This document shows positions 34,641-47,027 of a stretch of 64,000 nt of DNA, piece by piece. The notes below the pieces were generated by a model that did not search any database, had not been told where the DNA came from, and saw only the letters and a list, made by a program, of their open reading frames with translations. Within the stretch, counting starts at the first letter, position 1; every line of letters starts with the position of its first letter. Source of the stretch: Mariannaea sp. PMI_226 (lineage: Eukaryota > Ascomycota > Sordariomycetes > Hypocreales > Nectriaceae); assembly GCA_024336345.1 (NCBI GenBank), contig JANFOG010000002.1, positions 4,216,001 to 4,280,000 on the forward strand. The letters run 5' to 3'. The position numbers and the translations under genes were made by a program.

Positions 34641-37306
34641 CTAGGACCCCGCCGCTGTTGAAAGCTATTTGATTATTTTGGCTTATAAAGGTAGGTTAGC
34701 GATTGCAGGTGCAGTGGCGGTTGACAGCTGGTGGGTGGCTGTCAGGCAGGCGAAAGCCTTTCAGCCTTGTTGCTTGTGTGGCTGGTTTGTGAGCCATCTC
34801 CAGCAGGACTATCGCACCAACAGATGAGCAGCGGAGCCTAGGGATCGTTGCCAGCGGAATACGAGACGGGGCGTAAATACAGTCCAACCATTGCATTCAA
34901 AAGTCTCTTGTGATGAGGAAGATCAGATGTCCACAAGTCTGGTAAGGAAGCAAGAACACATCTCGTCGATGGTCAGCATCCCCGGCTTTCTGTGGACCTT
35001 TTAAGTTTTCCATACCGTCAAATGCCGCGGTTGGCAATTCCAGAATAGACTTGAAATGACTTTTCATATTGCCTAGACACACTCGCGTTTAGAACCTCGG
35101 TTCCAGGTTTCGGTTGACATCCCTATCCATGGTCCAACGGAGCCGAAGTAAAAGAGCCATATCGTCTAAGAAAATCGAACAGGAAAATCAATTAGGTAAA
35201 TCACAGCGCAAATTGGATCGCCTACTTAAACGAAACTTTTGGCAGATCTAGTGGTTCAGAATCGTCTGCGGCTATTTTGACTCACATGCCATGAGATGCA
35301 TACGCGGCGGGGGACAGAGGCAGGCCTTGGTAGTACAGTGTAGGAGGGAACCATGGTCAGTCCACCCAACGTGTGCTTTTAGCCTGGTGGTCACAATTGG
35401 TCGTTTCCGGCTGGATTCACAGGATATAGCAGTTGCGAACATGCTAACATTTGTGTCTTGCTGGGTAGTCATAAAAAAATGAAATGTTGCTGGACGAAGT
35501 GTCGTCCCCTTTAGCCCTGTCAGCCCCAGTGCTTACCTAAAACACCAACGATGGCAAGTAACTTCCCGCCCTCTGTGTGTGGCCCGTGCAGGTCAAACAA
35601 GCAAAGCAACCCCAAGGCCTGATCGTCGGGCATTTCCACATTGGGGCGGCATGTTGACTGATCAGCGGCCAAAAACTGGTAGCCCGAGGGCCAGCAGGAA
35701 TTAGACGCTGTTGTACGGAGTGCCTACCACCCAAAAGTCTGGGTACGCAATTTATATCTCATGAAGATAAGGTACCTACAATGGAAAGAACGGAGAGGAA
35801 ATTCATCCTTGGGGCGAGGGAGAGACAGCGGAGCGAAGCGGGGGATAATGCATTCCATGCTATGTACTCTCTCGTACCGACATAATTGCAATTTTGTCCT
35901 GAGCGTATGCTGTATGCCATTCCATTGTTGTTTGAAAGGCACTCTGCTCTGTTCGTTGGCAGGCAATTTTTGCGGTGCATGTCGCGTGGTCACGGCATGG
36001 ACATGTCGCCACGCGACCTCAAAGACACCCCAATTGTCGCTTGTACATCGATATGCTGGGACTTCCTCTCCCCCTCTGGCTTAATAAATGGGCTGATGTG
36101 TAATTTTTATAATATGCATTTCTTTCGAGTGGCCAATAGCAAACAACAGCCCGTAACTTCGCTGGCCATCTTACCTAGGCGTGGTTAGTTCGGCATGTAC
36201 AGCCTCAGCAGGATGGTGTATGAGGAATGATTGCTCGCACCAGGTCCAGGCAGCTTACTGTTGGTCCGGCCCATTCATTGCCGAAGTCGACGCCAGACGT
36301 TACCAAGTGACTGGAGACGGGGACCATATTCTGATTACGTTGTAGATATTGAAAAGCCTACTTTGCCTGCCTTACCTACCTTACCTTATAACAAGAGCTA
36401 CAGGTACAAATATTATTATGAAAAACGCCGTTTATTGTTTCGTTGCGGGTCAGATAAGGAAACCGGCAAAGCCAGCACTGTTAGCGTATCTCGTCCCTTG
36501 TACCTAGGACGTGACCCCTGCTTCATACCCAGGTGGGTAGGAGGCGCTTTTGAAAGGAGACGAACGAAAAAGCCACTTTACAAACTGGAACTTTCTACAT
36601 ATCTAGGTACGTAGTGATACTTCATATGAGCCTACGAACTGTTCAAGTCTTTCTTTTCTATGCATGTTCATTTGCCCTGTACTCCGTACGCTGTAATATA
36701 TAGACTAGTTACGTATAGATTATTCGATTACTCGGGCTTATTTGCCTTCCTTTGGTACTTTGTACCTCAGGCGTCATGCCCGCCCCTGGCCTCCTCTCTC
36801 AGCCCAGTCAGTAGCCAGTCAGTCAAGCCCCAGATCTTCTGTCTCTCTCCAATCTGCACGCATCGACTCTAATAGGCAATTGTCGGGTGCTAAAATCTGC
36901 CCAATACAACACCCGTTGAAGTATGGAGTAGGAGGGAGTGCCACAGTAGAACCCCTCCCATAACTACCTACATAGTAATCTGTACCTACCTACCATCTTA
37001 CCTACTGGGCCCTGCCTACGGGGTACCCGACCGACTGAAAGAAAATCCCCCCGGTCCAGGCACCCCTAAATCCTTCACACACAGCCTAGAAACCAACCCA
37101 CCCACCCCCGAAAGAGTCCAAGTCCAGCTTCGCATCCTCGCATTTTGGACCTGTTCTGTCCCCTTCCCCGACCGCATCTCATCACAGAGTGAAAAAAAAA
37201 ACCCACGCCCATACCCACGAACCGACGACGATCATCACAACCGCCATCCCATATCCTCCGGCCTCTCATCCTCCTCGTCCATCTACTTAATCTTGTTCGC
37301 TCCAAA

Positions 37307-38615
37307 ATGTCGTCGGGATTGACGCGACGCCGCGGTGCCGGTGGCAGCGGTGCCAACCCAGACGACTCCAACGGCACCAGAAACGCCTCCGCAAACAACG
37401 CCAGGGACAGCGGTCCCGAGACTAGCTACGAGAGCGGCGAAAATGGCCACAAGATTGCTTTCGACCCTCGAGACATTAACGAGAGTGCTGAGCGAAGCAA
37501 ACAGCCCAAGCTGACCTTGATGGAGGAGGTTCTCCTCCTGGGCCTCAAGGACAAGCAGGTACGCTACGCGCCGGGGAAAACGAGAACATTCGGCCCCCTC
37601 ATTGCTGGGAGATTCAGCTCTAACTCCATCTCCAATTAGGGCTATCTATCCTTCTGGAACGACAACATTTCATATGCTCTTCGAGGCTGCATCGTCATCG
37701 AACTGGCCTTCCGCGGCCGCGTTGCAATGGAGAAGGATGCCTCTAGGCGGCGCTTCCCCCTGGCTGACCGCAACATCGAAGTTATAGACGACACCCTCAC
37801 TGGCGAAGTTCTCCTCGATGAAGCCCTTAAAATGATGAAACAGAGCGAGAAGATGAGCGTCAGCACCTGGATTGACCTCATGAGTGGTACATATGCTCCC
37901 TGCCCCCCTCCTCAAAAGAAAAAAGCCCCCTTTTCCGTCTTCCGTTTCCTCTCCCCGCCGAATACTGACAGCGCCTTTGTTTCAATCTTGCAGGCGAAAC
38001 GTGGAATTTGATGAAGATTGGATATCAGCTCAAGCAGGTTCGAGAGCGTCTTGCCAAGGGCCTTGTCGACAAAGGCATCCTCCGCACTGAGAAACGCAAC
38101 TTCCTTCTTTTCGACATGGCCACACACCCCGTCGCCGATGGCGGTGCCAAGGAGGAGATCCGGCGCCGAGTTCGCAATATCCTGACCCAGCGTACCGTTG
38201 TTCTGAACGGCAGTCAGTTCCTCCCCGAATCGCTCGAGTTCCGTTATCTTCGCAGCCTCGCCATGGTCTGCGCCGCCTACGCCGCCAACGTCCTCGAGAA
38301 TGCGTTGTCGACCCTCGGCCACGAGGCCCGCGAGAGAGCATTTTCTCAAACAGATGAGCTTTTGGCCGATTACAGCCAGTGGCCTTTTGGAAAGAAGGCC
38401 ACCGGTAACGGCATTGGTGCCAATCTGCCTCAGGTCATTGCTGAAGTGAGTTGATGGAAATTTATCCGGAGCTTTCCAACTCAATCGTTCGAGCGATCAT
38501 GTTGATGCTAATCACTTGCCTATAGGAAATCAACTCGGGTAAGGATAAGGAGCTGCAGCTGGAGGTTGTGGCCGCTTGCCTGAGCGTCTTCACTCGCCTC
38601 GACTCCCTCCTCTAA
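37307..38615 (+). CDS. VPS74: Golgi phosphoprotein 3 homolog Vps74
   Basis: A 346-aa PI4P-binding peripheral Golgi protein that retains glycosyltransferases in the Golgi by linking their tails to COPI. Exons are 37307..37558, 37640..37886, 37994..38445 and 38526..38615; all junctions keep the frame. After a disordered N-terminal 65 residues the GPP34 domain fills the rest: [21 protein letters not shown], the Trp in [14 protein letters not shown] (PI4P site region), [47 protein letters not shown], and the terminal helix [16 protein letters not shown]. Length is almost identical to yeast Vps74 (345 aa). Nothing is missing. Confidence 0.96.
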
Positions 38616-40098
38616 ACGAAACTATCTGGCCATATATGTGCGTGCATGCTCTAGAGGGGGTGAGAGCGTCTTATGGTGACAACAGAGCTGTCACCCCCCT
38701 CTAACTTGCGCCAAGCCGATGTGACGACAAGCCGATATCTCTCTCCGAAGCTCCCAGTTTCGAAAAACGTCACACTCATATACTATATACCACCATCCCA
38801 CCCCCCTCTCCGACTCCCACGATAACCTCTCTCTCTCTCTCTCCGTCAGTCCGCAATCTAGTCTCTGCAGGCTGATCCGTACAATTTTTTCTTCCTACCC
38901 CGATAGTACACATTGCGCTTGGTCGTCACATGGAGCAGTTGAAAGGACAGGTTCGGCTTTGGGCAAGCAACGATAACCGCGGTCAAATTTGCTACGGATT
39001 TGAGGTTCTTTGAGCTGAAAAAAAACAAAAATTGCATACCACCCGACCAAATACACGCCCCCCCTTGACTCTCAATCTAGACTACGAATCCCCCCCATGG
39101 CTGTGGTGGTGATTCAAACCGTTATTCCCCCTTTTTTTTTCGCTTCCTTTTTTGTCTTTTTTTTTATCTTGTTGAAAATTATTTGATCTTGGGAACGGAG
39201 GCAAAAGAACAGCCAGGCGGGGACATAGCGCTGTGACTTTGAGAGAATGTAACGACTGTGTGTGATATGTGTATGGAGGAAGGGGGGGAAAGCGAAGGGG
39301 CGGGGCGTGTGTTATGCTTGTGTGTGTGTGTGTGTGTGTGTGTTGTGCGTTTGCATCTGCTCACTTTTTTGGGCATGAGGATATTCAGTTGATAAAAGGG
39401 GTTTTTCCAAATCAAAGCGTAACAATGTCTGTAGGTATGTTTTTCCACTGCTGTTTTTTTTTGCCTGGTTGGTATTGTTGTAATGAACTGCAAAACAAAA
39501 AAAAGACAATCAACACACAAAACTACCAATTAATCTGGGCGAGGGGGAAAATTTGGCGTACGTTTTCTGTTCTGCGTGTCTGTATGGCTTCATCTTGGGT
39601 ATCCTTCATGTCTTGTGGGGATGACGGGTTTGCTTGTAACATGTCAATGATTCAAACAAGACTTGTCCATACATACATATCACATCTAAATCACCATCGC
39701 AATGACATCCCAGGTGAATCGAGTTGTTCTTGGTGCAATGTATGTGAATTGCTTCCATGTACTCGTGGCGTCAAATAACTAGTTTGATCCCATTATATAC
39801 CGAAATTATGCGCCTTTCAACTCGGTTAACTGAATTTCGCAGATAGTCACGCAGTTTTCCTTTGAAGATTGTGCAGAGGAAACAAAATTTACACCAAATG
39901 TGTAAAGAATTTTTGTAATGCATCTAGCGCCTAAATGCCCATCTTTTCATTTTGCGCCTATTTAAAGACTCCGCCAGCGCCGGTGTACAAGACAAGGAGA
40001 ATCGTAATAAAAAAGAAGGATTGCTTTTTGACCTTGGCCTTTTGAATGGTTGTCTCGAGATAGCCCTCATGTTTTTCGATTCAAGTTTTATTTTTGTT
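38616..40098. other. convergent intergenic region with microsatellites
   Basis: This lies between the ends of Vps74 and Rrp14. It holds (CT)8 at 38827-38842, homopolymer T and A runs, and (TG)12 at 39319-39342. No gene is recognised. Confidence 0.55.
39319..39342. repeat. (TG)12 microsatellite
   Basis: Twelve uninterrupted TG units. Confidence 0.9.
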
Positions 40099-41979
40099 TT
40101 ACTTCTTGCGACCTCCCACGCCCAAGCTACCCTCGAAACCAGGACGACCCTTCTTCTTGGGAGCAGAGCTCTTCTTCTTCTTCTTTCCGGCCTTGCGGAG
40201 GAGTTTGTCATCGCGATGCTTCTGGAGATTCTCCTCACGCTTGCGCTGGCGCTCCTTCTGAGAGGCCTTGACACCGTCAGCGCGATCCCTCCACGCCTTC
40301 TCACTCTTCTTCTTGGCAGTCTCCTTGCGCTTGACAGCACGCTTCAGGAGAGCCTCGTCGTCACGGATGCGCTCGCCCTCGGCACGGCGACGAGCATTAA
40401 GCCAGCTGTCCTTCTCCTCGATATCGGCGCGTTTCTCCGAGTCCAGCTCTTGTAAGCGCTTCTTCTGGTTCTGGACCTTGAGGAGGGCCGTCTTGGCATC
40501 TGAGGGACCCTTCTTCTTGCCCTGGTTGACGACGTAGCTGAGGTCGTGAGAAAGTTGGGTGCCGTCCGTGAAGGCCATACGGCCAAAAGAAAAGTTGCCG
40601 CTGATTTTGTCACCACTATCCACGATCGGGCTCATTGCGCCTGGGGAGGAGGCAGCCAGGGCCTCTTCGCGCTTGCGTTGCTCATCCAGCTTAGCCTGCT
40701 TTCTTAATTCCAGCTTGTGGGCTTTGCGCTGAGCCTGTTTCTTTCTTCGGGACTCAATGAGCTCCTGGCGAGTCCGGATAGGCTTTCCGTCGGGAGTGTC
40801 GGCTTTTCTGGCAGCTCGAAGAGACTCGATCTTGGCGGCTAGGCGAGCACGAAGGGCGGATGTGTCGGCGGGTATCTTGATATGCTTGGGCTTTTCTGAA
40901 GGGGGGATGGCGGAGGATACGGAGGTTGTAGCGCTGGCAGCTTCGCCGAGGGTATCGTTGGCAGGTTTTGAGGAGTCATTGATGTCGAAGGTAGGGGACT
41001 GTGGCTCTGAATCCGGACTTGAAGTGTCTTCTTCCTTCTCCAAGCCGTCAAGATCCATAGGCTGGACATCACCTTTGGATGAAGAAACCTCCTCTTCAAC
41101 CTCAGCAGACTTTGGAGTTGGCGCCGGAGCAGCAGGCCGGTCATTCGCTTGCGCCTTGGCGGGTTGCTTCTTCTGAGATTTGGGCGTAGGAGCCGGCTCC
41201 TCCTTGTCGTCCTTTTCTTCCACCTCAGCCTTATTGTCCTTCTTCTTGTCCTTCTTCTTTTCTCTCTTGGCGGCTCTCTTCTCTTCCTTTTTGGATAGCT
41301 TTGTAGGTGTTGCCTCAACAGCGTTTTTGGGCTCAGTCTTGCCATCATCGAGCTTCTGCTTCTTGTTTGTGTCTGCTTTCACCTTGAGTCCCTCGCCAGG
41401 CTTCTCGGCTTCAAGGCCCTCGACAGCTTCGTAGTCCTCCCAGTCATCATCGTCATCGGCAGCATCATCGTCTTCCTCAATCTCGCGTAGCTTGCGTTTG
41501 TTCTTGGCTCGTTCGTCCATTACCTCCTTGGCGTTTCGGTTCAGTTCGCTGTCGGGGTCTAGTTTTGAACGACGGGCGGCGGCGGCCTCTTTCTTGGTTT
41601 GCTTCTTCTTGGTCCATTGGTCCTGTGACAGATGTGTTAACCACCGTGTCTTGCTACCCGCCAGGTTATGGCGCATATTTCAGACGTCATGAAGGAGAGG
41701 GAGAGGGAGACTGTTAGGTGATTTATTTGGGTGGCGGGGAAAGGCAGGTAGGCAACGAAGGCGACGGTAGGCCGCTGGCATTCATCAACGTACACTGGTA
41801 TCTTCTCCGTAGTACATCTTCGCGGGGATAAGTGTCAAGAGGCCATCGAACGCCTTTGCATGGCCGCGCAGGCGGTCCTGTAATAGAAAATGTTAGACAA
41901 CAAAATCATCGTCCAGCCTCGTGGTGAAGGCGGTGGGGCACAGGGATGTGGACAAACGAACCTGCAGTGAATCCCCCAT
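40099..41979 (-). CDS. RRP14: ribosome biogenesis protein Rrp14 (SURF6)
   Basis: A 541-aa nucleolar protein needed for pre-rRNA processing of both subunits. Exons are complement 41962..41979 (18 nt), 41794..41877 and 40099..41622. The two small 5' exons are essential to the reading: they give MGDSLQ then DRLRGHAKAFDGLLTLIPAK, which is the N-terminal Rrp14 signature (a LLxLIPAKxYY motif), continued by DQWTKKKQTKKEA in exon 3. A long middle region is acidic then Lys/Glu-rich. The SURF6 domain occupies roughly the last 260 residues: LRARLAAKIESLRAARKA, TRQELIESRRKKQAQRK, GNFSFGRMAFTDG, and a Lys/Arg-rich helix ending in KKKGRPGFEG. A model starting at the in-frame Met at 41676 would lack the conserved N-terminus. 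Confidence 0.94.
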
Positions 41980-43247
41980 CGTGTCTGCCGTCTGAGATAA
42001 AATGATTGAATGCGTGTACTGATGCAGAGGATATATACGTCAAAGCGATTCTGGTAGCCGATTTTGTGTGGCTGTTGTTGGCAGTTGAGATGTCAAATCG
42101 TCAGGAAATTTTTGGTAACGATGTCCAGAAAGTCTCGGCGGTCGATTCTACGAGCCAAAGGAAGAGGTCGATTTTTTTTTTCCCTCCAGAACCGTTTTCT
42201 GATTTTTTTTTTTTCTCTCTGCTGGGTCCAAACTGTGGGGATGGGCACGCTATCGGGACGCCGCTCCACGGAAAGCTGTATTTCGTTAGTGCATTTGTGC
42301 ACCTCCAGATCCCTGATGGCTCCAACTGAGAGCACAACGGTTCACTAACTAAGGTACGGTAACTCCCTGACCTTGCCTGAACACCTCACGCTCACGCATT
42401 CAAATCAATACATCGATACTTGCAGGTGTGCTCCATCCTGGTGTGCATATAGACTATGACTTACATGATACCTTCAATGTGTTACTTGCTGTATACCTAG
42501 AGTAGAAGCTATTCCAAAAAGACCTCTCATTCCTAAGCACCGATTTTGTGCTACTGGGTCTCTTATTTCATTTCTGACTTGTTATTGTCTCGATTTCATT
42601 CGCCACTTCCATTATTCGTCCACTGGGTGCATATGGTGATCTTCTAGATCATGCGAGTTGCTACTAACTATTATACTGTACCTAAGATAGGGATACTCTG
42701 TACCTAGGCTTACCACCAGCTGTCTCTGAGAACAACGTGCGCAATTGACTACCACGGTTGGGCGACCTGTATTTGACAAAGCCTCTTACAAGTGTGTGTT
42801 AGGCCTTGTATCATCCCATATGGAAGCCCTCCAGGCAGTTCACAATTCGCATCTTTTATAGGCATACCGACAGCACATACTCTCTGGGCAGTAAAAATTT
42901 ATTGCTCCCGTTCGTTGGTACGGATAACTCCTGCTACCCATGTGCGAAATCTACTACCCAAGATATATAATCGCTTGATCGCTCTCAAGGCCCCGCGACG
43001 TCCTAACCCTTCAATACACGCCTTGACTCATAAACTGGCGCGCTTCTTGCCTAAAAGCTAAGCAATAGCTTACAACCTGGCTCTCTAGATGGTAAATCTA
43101 GAAAATACCAAAAATAGACACTGCGGGATCCTATCATTTACGAAGGAGCGTCCCGGCGCAGTCTGTCGGGCCAACTTCGAGCACACAACCTTCTGTCCCC
43201 AATCAACAGGATTGTGACAGTTGGCGCCGGCTTGTCGGACCAGTTGC
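41980..43247. other. intergenic, Rrp14 promoter side
   Basis: It contains T-runs near 42171-42215, TACCTAAG at 42679 and TACCTAGG at 42701. No gene is recognised. Confidence 0.55.
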
Positions 43248-44135
43248 TCATTTCTTCTTCTTCTTCATCTCCTTCTTTCGAGCCTCCCTCGCTTCGAACT
43301 CGGCTCTCTTCTTCCTCTCAGTCTCCTCTTTAGTCTCCTTCTCCGCCTGTTATGGTTGGTATCAGCTATCATGTTGCTTAAAACCATCTGGTACGACCAT
43401 AGATTGTTACTCACTTGTCGTCGAGCAGCCTCAGCCGCTCGTTGCTCACGGATAATCTTCAGTCGCGCCAAATCGGCCTGACTTTCCTCCGTCTTGCCCT
43501 GAGCCTGCAGGCGCATATACCTCTCCTTGGCGGCAGCGGCCTCGATGGCTTCACGTTCCCGCCTGCTAGGCGGCGCCATCTCCGCCACTCCCTCGGTAAT
43601 TTCGTCTACACCGTAGCCTGTTGCTTGTTTTCGAGCGGCCTTGGAATGATTTGGGTTAGAGGGCATGTCATCGTCTTCGTCGCTGTCTTCGTCACTGGAT
43701 GGTAGGTCGCCGACCTCTACGGTCTTGCCCTGCTGTCTAGCTATGGCTGCTTCTTTGCGAGCCTTCTTCTGGGCCTTGCGGTCTTCGCGAGAGGCAGCTT
43801 GAGCAGCTGCAGCTTGGGAGGAACCAGCATTGTCGCCCTCTTCCTCTGAGGATTCCTCCTCAGACTCCTCGGTGGTATCGTCGTCGGAATCGTCGTCCTC
43901 TTCGTGCTTCTCAACACTCCATATGCTAACTTCATTGCCATCGGCGTCGGTAGGTCGAATATCGCGAGAAAAGTGCTTACCACCTGTGTGGGAAAATGAG
44001 GGTCAGTTTTTCGCACCAATGCCGACTATCATGGGACCATGATCGATGCATTTCAAGACATGACGAACCTCCACGAGTGTACTTCTTAAACTTGCCGCCT
44101 CGGCCTCGAGAGCTTGAACCAGTTCCGACGGGCAT
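43248..44135 (-). CDS. PP28/PDAP1-type phosphoprotein
   Basis: A 244-aa acidic-basic protein with the casein kinase substrate PP28 domain, related to animal PDAP1. The animal protein is an RNA-associated phosphoprotein; its role in fungi is not established. Exons are complement 44069..44135, 43415..43983 and 43248..43346. The N-terminus (TGSSSRGRGGKFKKYTRGGG then KHFSRDIRP) is the typical fungal start. An acidic Asp/Glu/Ser tract at about 45-75 and DLPSSDEDSDEDDD further on are likely CK2 targets. The PP28 core is at about 165-215 (REREAIEAAAAKERYMRLQ, GKTEESQADLARLKIIREQR). The last exon is Lys/Glu-rich, ending in a lysine run. Confidence 0.88.
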
Positions 44136-46109
44136 TGTGACGAAATAAGCCTTCCGTGTGTATAAGGGGAAAAAATATCCGAGTCGTGACGGAAGCTCGG
44201 GAAAAGATTATGTACCTAGGTTGAGTTGGTTGTTCTCAAAACCTTGTGTGTGTTGTTTCTTGTAGTGCTGGATGGGTGGAGGCGGGGTAGCGGGGTAGCT
44301 AAAACAACGAATGCACAGGTCTTGCTTGGGTTGGTCGATGAGAAGTCTCGACAAAAAAAATTTATTACACAGAAGCAGTTCAAATAAGTCGGACAACGCG
44401 GGATAATTTTGCCCTGTGATTTGACGCTGACTCTCGAATGTGAAGTATGGTAGCTGGAATCAGACTCTAGAGAAGCCCTGTAGAAGCCAGTCACAAGCGT
44501 CGCTGCGGTTTCGTGATGAAACTAACTCGTGAATGCGCCTCGCTCAGGCGGACACTTTCCTCAAGTAGGAAGGCAAAGGCAGAGGCAGAGATTGTCTCAA
44601 GACTATCTGTGTGACTCAAAGGACGAGTCGCAGGTTGATAGGCAAATAAGGTACCAAGGTTGACTAGAACTACCTGTAGGCAATTACTCTATAAACGTGA
44701 ATTCGTACGAGTTAGGGATAATTCATTATTAAGCCGAATTGCTTTGCCTTGTGTACCTTGTCCAACTCCGCCCAGTGGTTTATTAGTGGAACGTACCTTG
44801 GGCAGTCCTGGCCTCTTCCAGGTACCTGCTGTAGGTAGGTGATGGGTAACAACGGCGGGTAGCTCGATGACTCAACGTCAAATCAGGTTCGTAAAATGGA
44901 CCAATATTCACGTGCAGGCACTTTCGTACGAGACATGTCACACACGGCCAGATATCTCTCCACTGTCAAGGCTGATCAAGGCTGACCAGGCAGGGGAGAA
45001 GGTATTCTTTTGTTGTCATGGTTCTGTCAGGGCCGATAAAGTGGGCCATCAAGCACACGACACTCGACAGGCACAGAACCTTCACAATAGGATCTTTGTT
45101 CTCTGGTAGACCAAGTCAGTTCTCATAGTCTGCGCGTATTTCTCGGCAGGTGTCTTAATTTTTTCTGATCTCGAAATGTGAGGGTTTATTGGAAGCAAAG
45201 GAAAAAAACAAAGAGAGCAGAAAAGAAAGAAACCGAGGATGTCTATTTGTTCAGCATATTATTTCTCAACAACTTGACTATCGGAGCCATTCACGATCCC
45301 ACTTCGTTTGCCGGTACGTATTGAAGCTAGCCACAGAACGTGCTGAACCCCTGGCCGTTCGGAAGAGACTGTTAATCCGGCCCGATATCCTCCCCCCCAT
45401 GCACAAAACCAGCCATCACCGCTCCGCTCTTTTGAAATTTTCTTTCCTTTCTTTCTTCAACCTACTAGAAAATATAAATCCTTCATATTCACTCTGGCTT
45501 TCATTACACCATGATGTGCTGGAGGGGAAACTGGAGGAAAGACTAATGCCTTTCGCCGACTTACCTTCTGTTCTTGATGTGGCTCTTTTGCCGCGATCGG
45601 GTCTGGATAAATTCGAAGCGATACATACCCCAACCAGGAAATTTCGTAAAATGTTGATTCACGCACTCCCTTCTGAGCGAGCAACTTAAAATGCGTGGCC
45701 TGGGGCATCCTTAAGCATACCTGTAAACCTTTCGTCGAGGGACACTCTTCCAATTGCTGGTTGGAGGCAGGTTCTCTCGCATCATAATACTGGCTATCTC
45801 TCATGATGGGCTGTGTCTCGAACGGTACATTGAGTGTGAGACCACGCGCATTTCCAACTGGTTCGCCTAGCTTCGTGGCGTCTCTACGTTCAGATATGCT
45901 AGATAACTGTGTAAACTGCTTGTCATTAACAATAACCATGTGTTTACGGGTTTACGTTGTCTCATGTTTGTTTGATCGTGTCACCAAATGGACTTGAGAC
46001 TCAAAATCGCGAGGTGTATTGACTCAATATATCCAATCTGTCAACTCCGAACAAATTCTATATCTATAGGATCCCGATTGTATACGCACATTTTACCCTG
46101 TTCTTCAAA
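44136..46109. other. intergenic region
   Basis: It contains TACCTAGG at 44214, and GGTACCTG with TAGGTAGG at 44820-44841. Short open frames near 45200-45690 have no recognisable domain or good start. Nothing else is seen. Confidence 0.5.
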
Positions 46110-47027
46110 CTAACGTCCAGTCGTTTCGGATGCTAGACTATCATCTCCATGACGACGTTCCAGTGACTGGCTCGAGCTTACAGACAGTCCAAACCATGAC
46201 CTGGGGACTCGCAACCTCAAGTTCCATATCTTACGAATGAATGAACGTATTCGGCCAGGACCCTGCAGTATGCCATGGCTGGGCGGGGATGAAACTTCTG
46301 CGGCTTCTAATACAGGTTTTGGTGATGGTGTTGGTGGCAGTTGGTCGTCAACAGTTGGTATCCCAAGTTGTGTAGTCCGCTCCCATGCTTCCAAAAGCTC
46401 AGTCGACCGAATCTTTCTCAGTTGCTCAAACTCGCCCACTCTTGCCCTGGTACGACACAGTTCTGTCCCCACCCATGATCTTGTGAGCAGGTTATCGTCC
46501 ATCCATGTCTCCATATCGAGTGTATCGCCCCTATTGTCGAGTACCCCTGATCGCTCAATGTTCTCCCGGTATGGACGTATAAAGGGCTGTTCCACAACGA
46601 TTTGTGCAAGTCCTCCAGGGGGCAGATCTAACTGCCGGGAAAGAAGCCATTCCCCTGTGTCAAGCTCTGTCGCGTGCAGTGGAGGAGGTAGTAACAGAGG
46701 AGGAATGGCACACTCAGGTATCAACCAAGGCTCAAACGGCTGTAATGATCGATGGTCCGATGCCATGGTACCGTAGCTTAGACATTGATGAGTGGAGGAA
46801 CTATCGCAATAAGATCGACCCTCATTGATCCCTCGACTGTTTCTGGGCCGGAATAGTGGTTCCATTGGTGTGCAGCCAGCGTTGCTGTTCCTGAAGCTTT
46901 CACTATCGTCGAAACCTCCGATCCCATTGGAAGCATCGTAATCAATCGGCCTCAATGACCGTAGCATTGAAGTGCGACAATGAGCCCTCCCATCTCCGAC
47001 TGACGATGCTTGGTGATGTTCACACAT
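46110..47027 (-). CDS. hypothetical protein
   Basis: A 305-aa ATG-initiated open frame with no recognised family. The central part (about 95-215) looks folded: PFEPWLIPECAIPP, DTGEWLLSRQLDLPPGG, and an Arg/Glu-rich helix RTRARVGEFEQLRKIRSTELLEAWERT. A Pro-rich linker (PPTPSPKP) and a basic Trp-containing end (RIRSFIRKIWNLRLRVPRSW) follow. It has no signal peptide or membrane span. Support is only length and amino-acid plausibility; the opposite strand has a 179-codon frame at the same place, which I consider the shadow. It might also be spliced at its 5' end. Confidence 0.55.
   Translation of the reverse strand: MCEHHQASSVGDGRAHCRTSMLRSLRPIDYDASNGIGGFDDSESFRNSNAGCTPMEPLFRPRNSRGINEGRSYCDSSSTHQCLSYGTMASDHRSLQPFEPWLIPECAIPPLLLPPPLHATELDTGEWLLSRQLDLPPGGLAQIVVEQPFIRPYRENIERSGVLDNRGDTLDMETWMDDNLLTRSWVGTELCRTRARVGEFEQLRKIRSTELLEAWERTTQLGIPTVDDQLPPTPSPKPVLEAAEVSSPPSHGILQGPGRIRSFIRKIWNLRLRVPRSWFGLSVSSSQSLERRHGDDSLASETTGR

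Larger units (their letters stand above)
33942..37306. other. 3.4-kb gene-poor region
   Basis: No protein-coding gene is recognised. It holds the tRNA-like element and palindrome at 34340-34640, TACGGAGTA-type motifs at 35714 and 36680, and many CCTACC/TACCTAGG clusters (36174, 36361-36390, 36501, 36602, 36963-37005). The last 250 bases are the C/A-rich promoter and leader of Vps74. Confidence 0.55.

Noticed and set aside
46237..46776. 179-codon plus-strand frame
   Set aside because: It is opposite the longer minus-strand frame at 46110-47027, which has a proper ATG and more protein-like composition.
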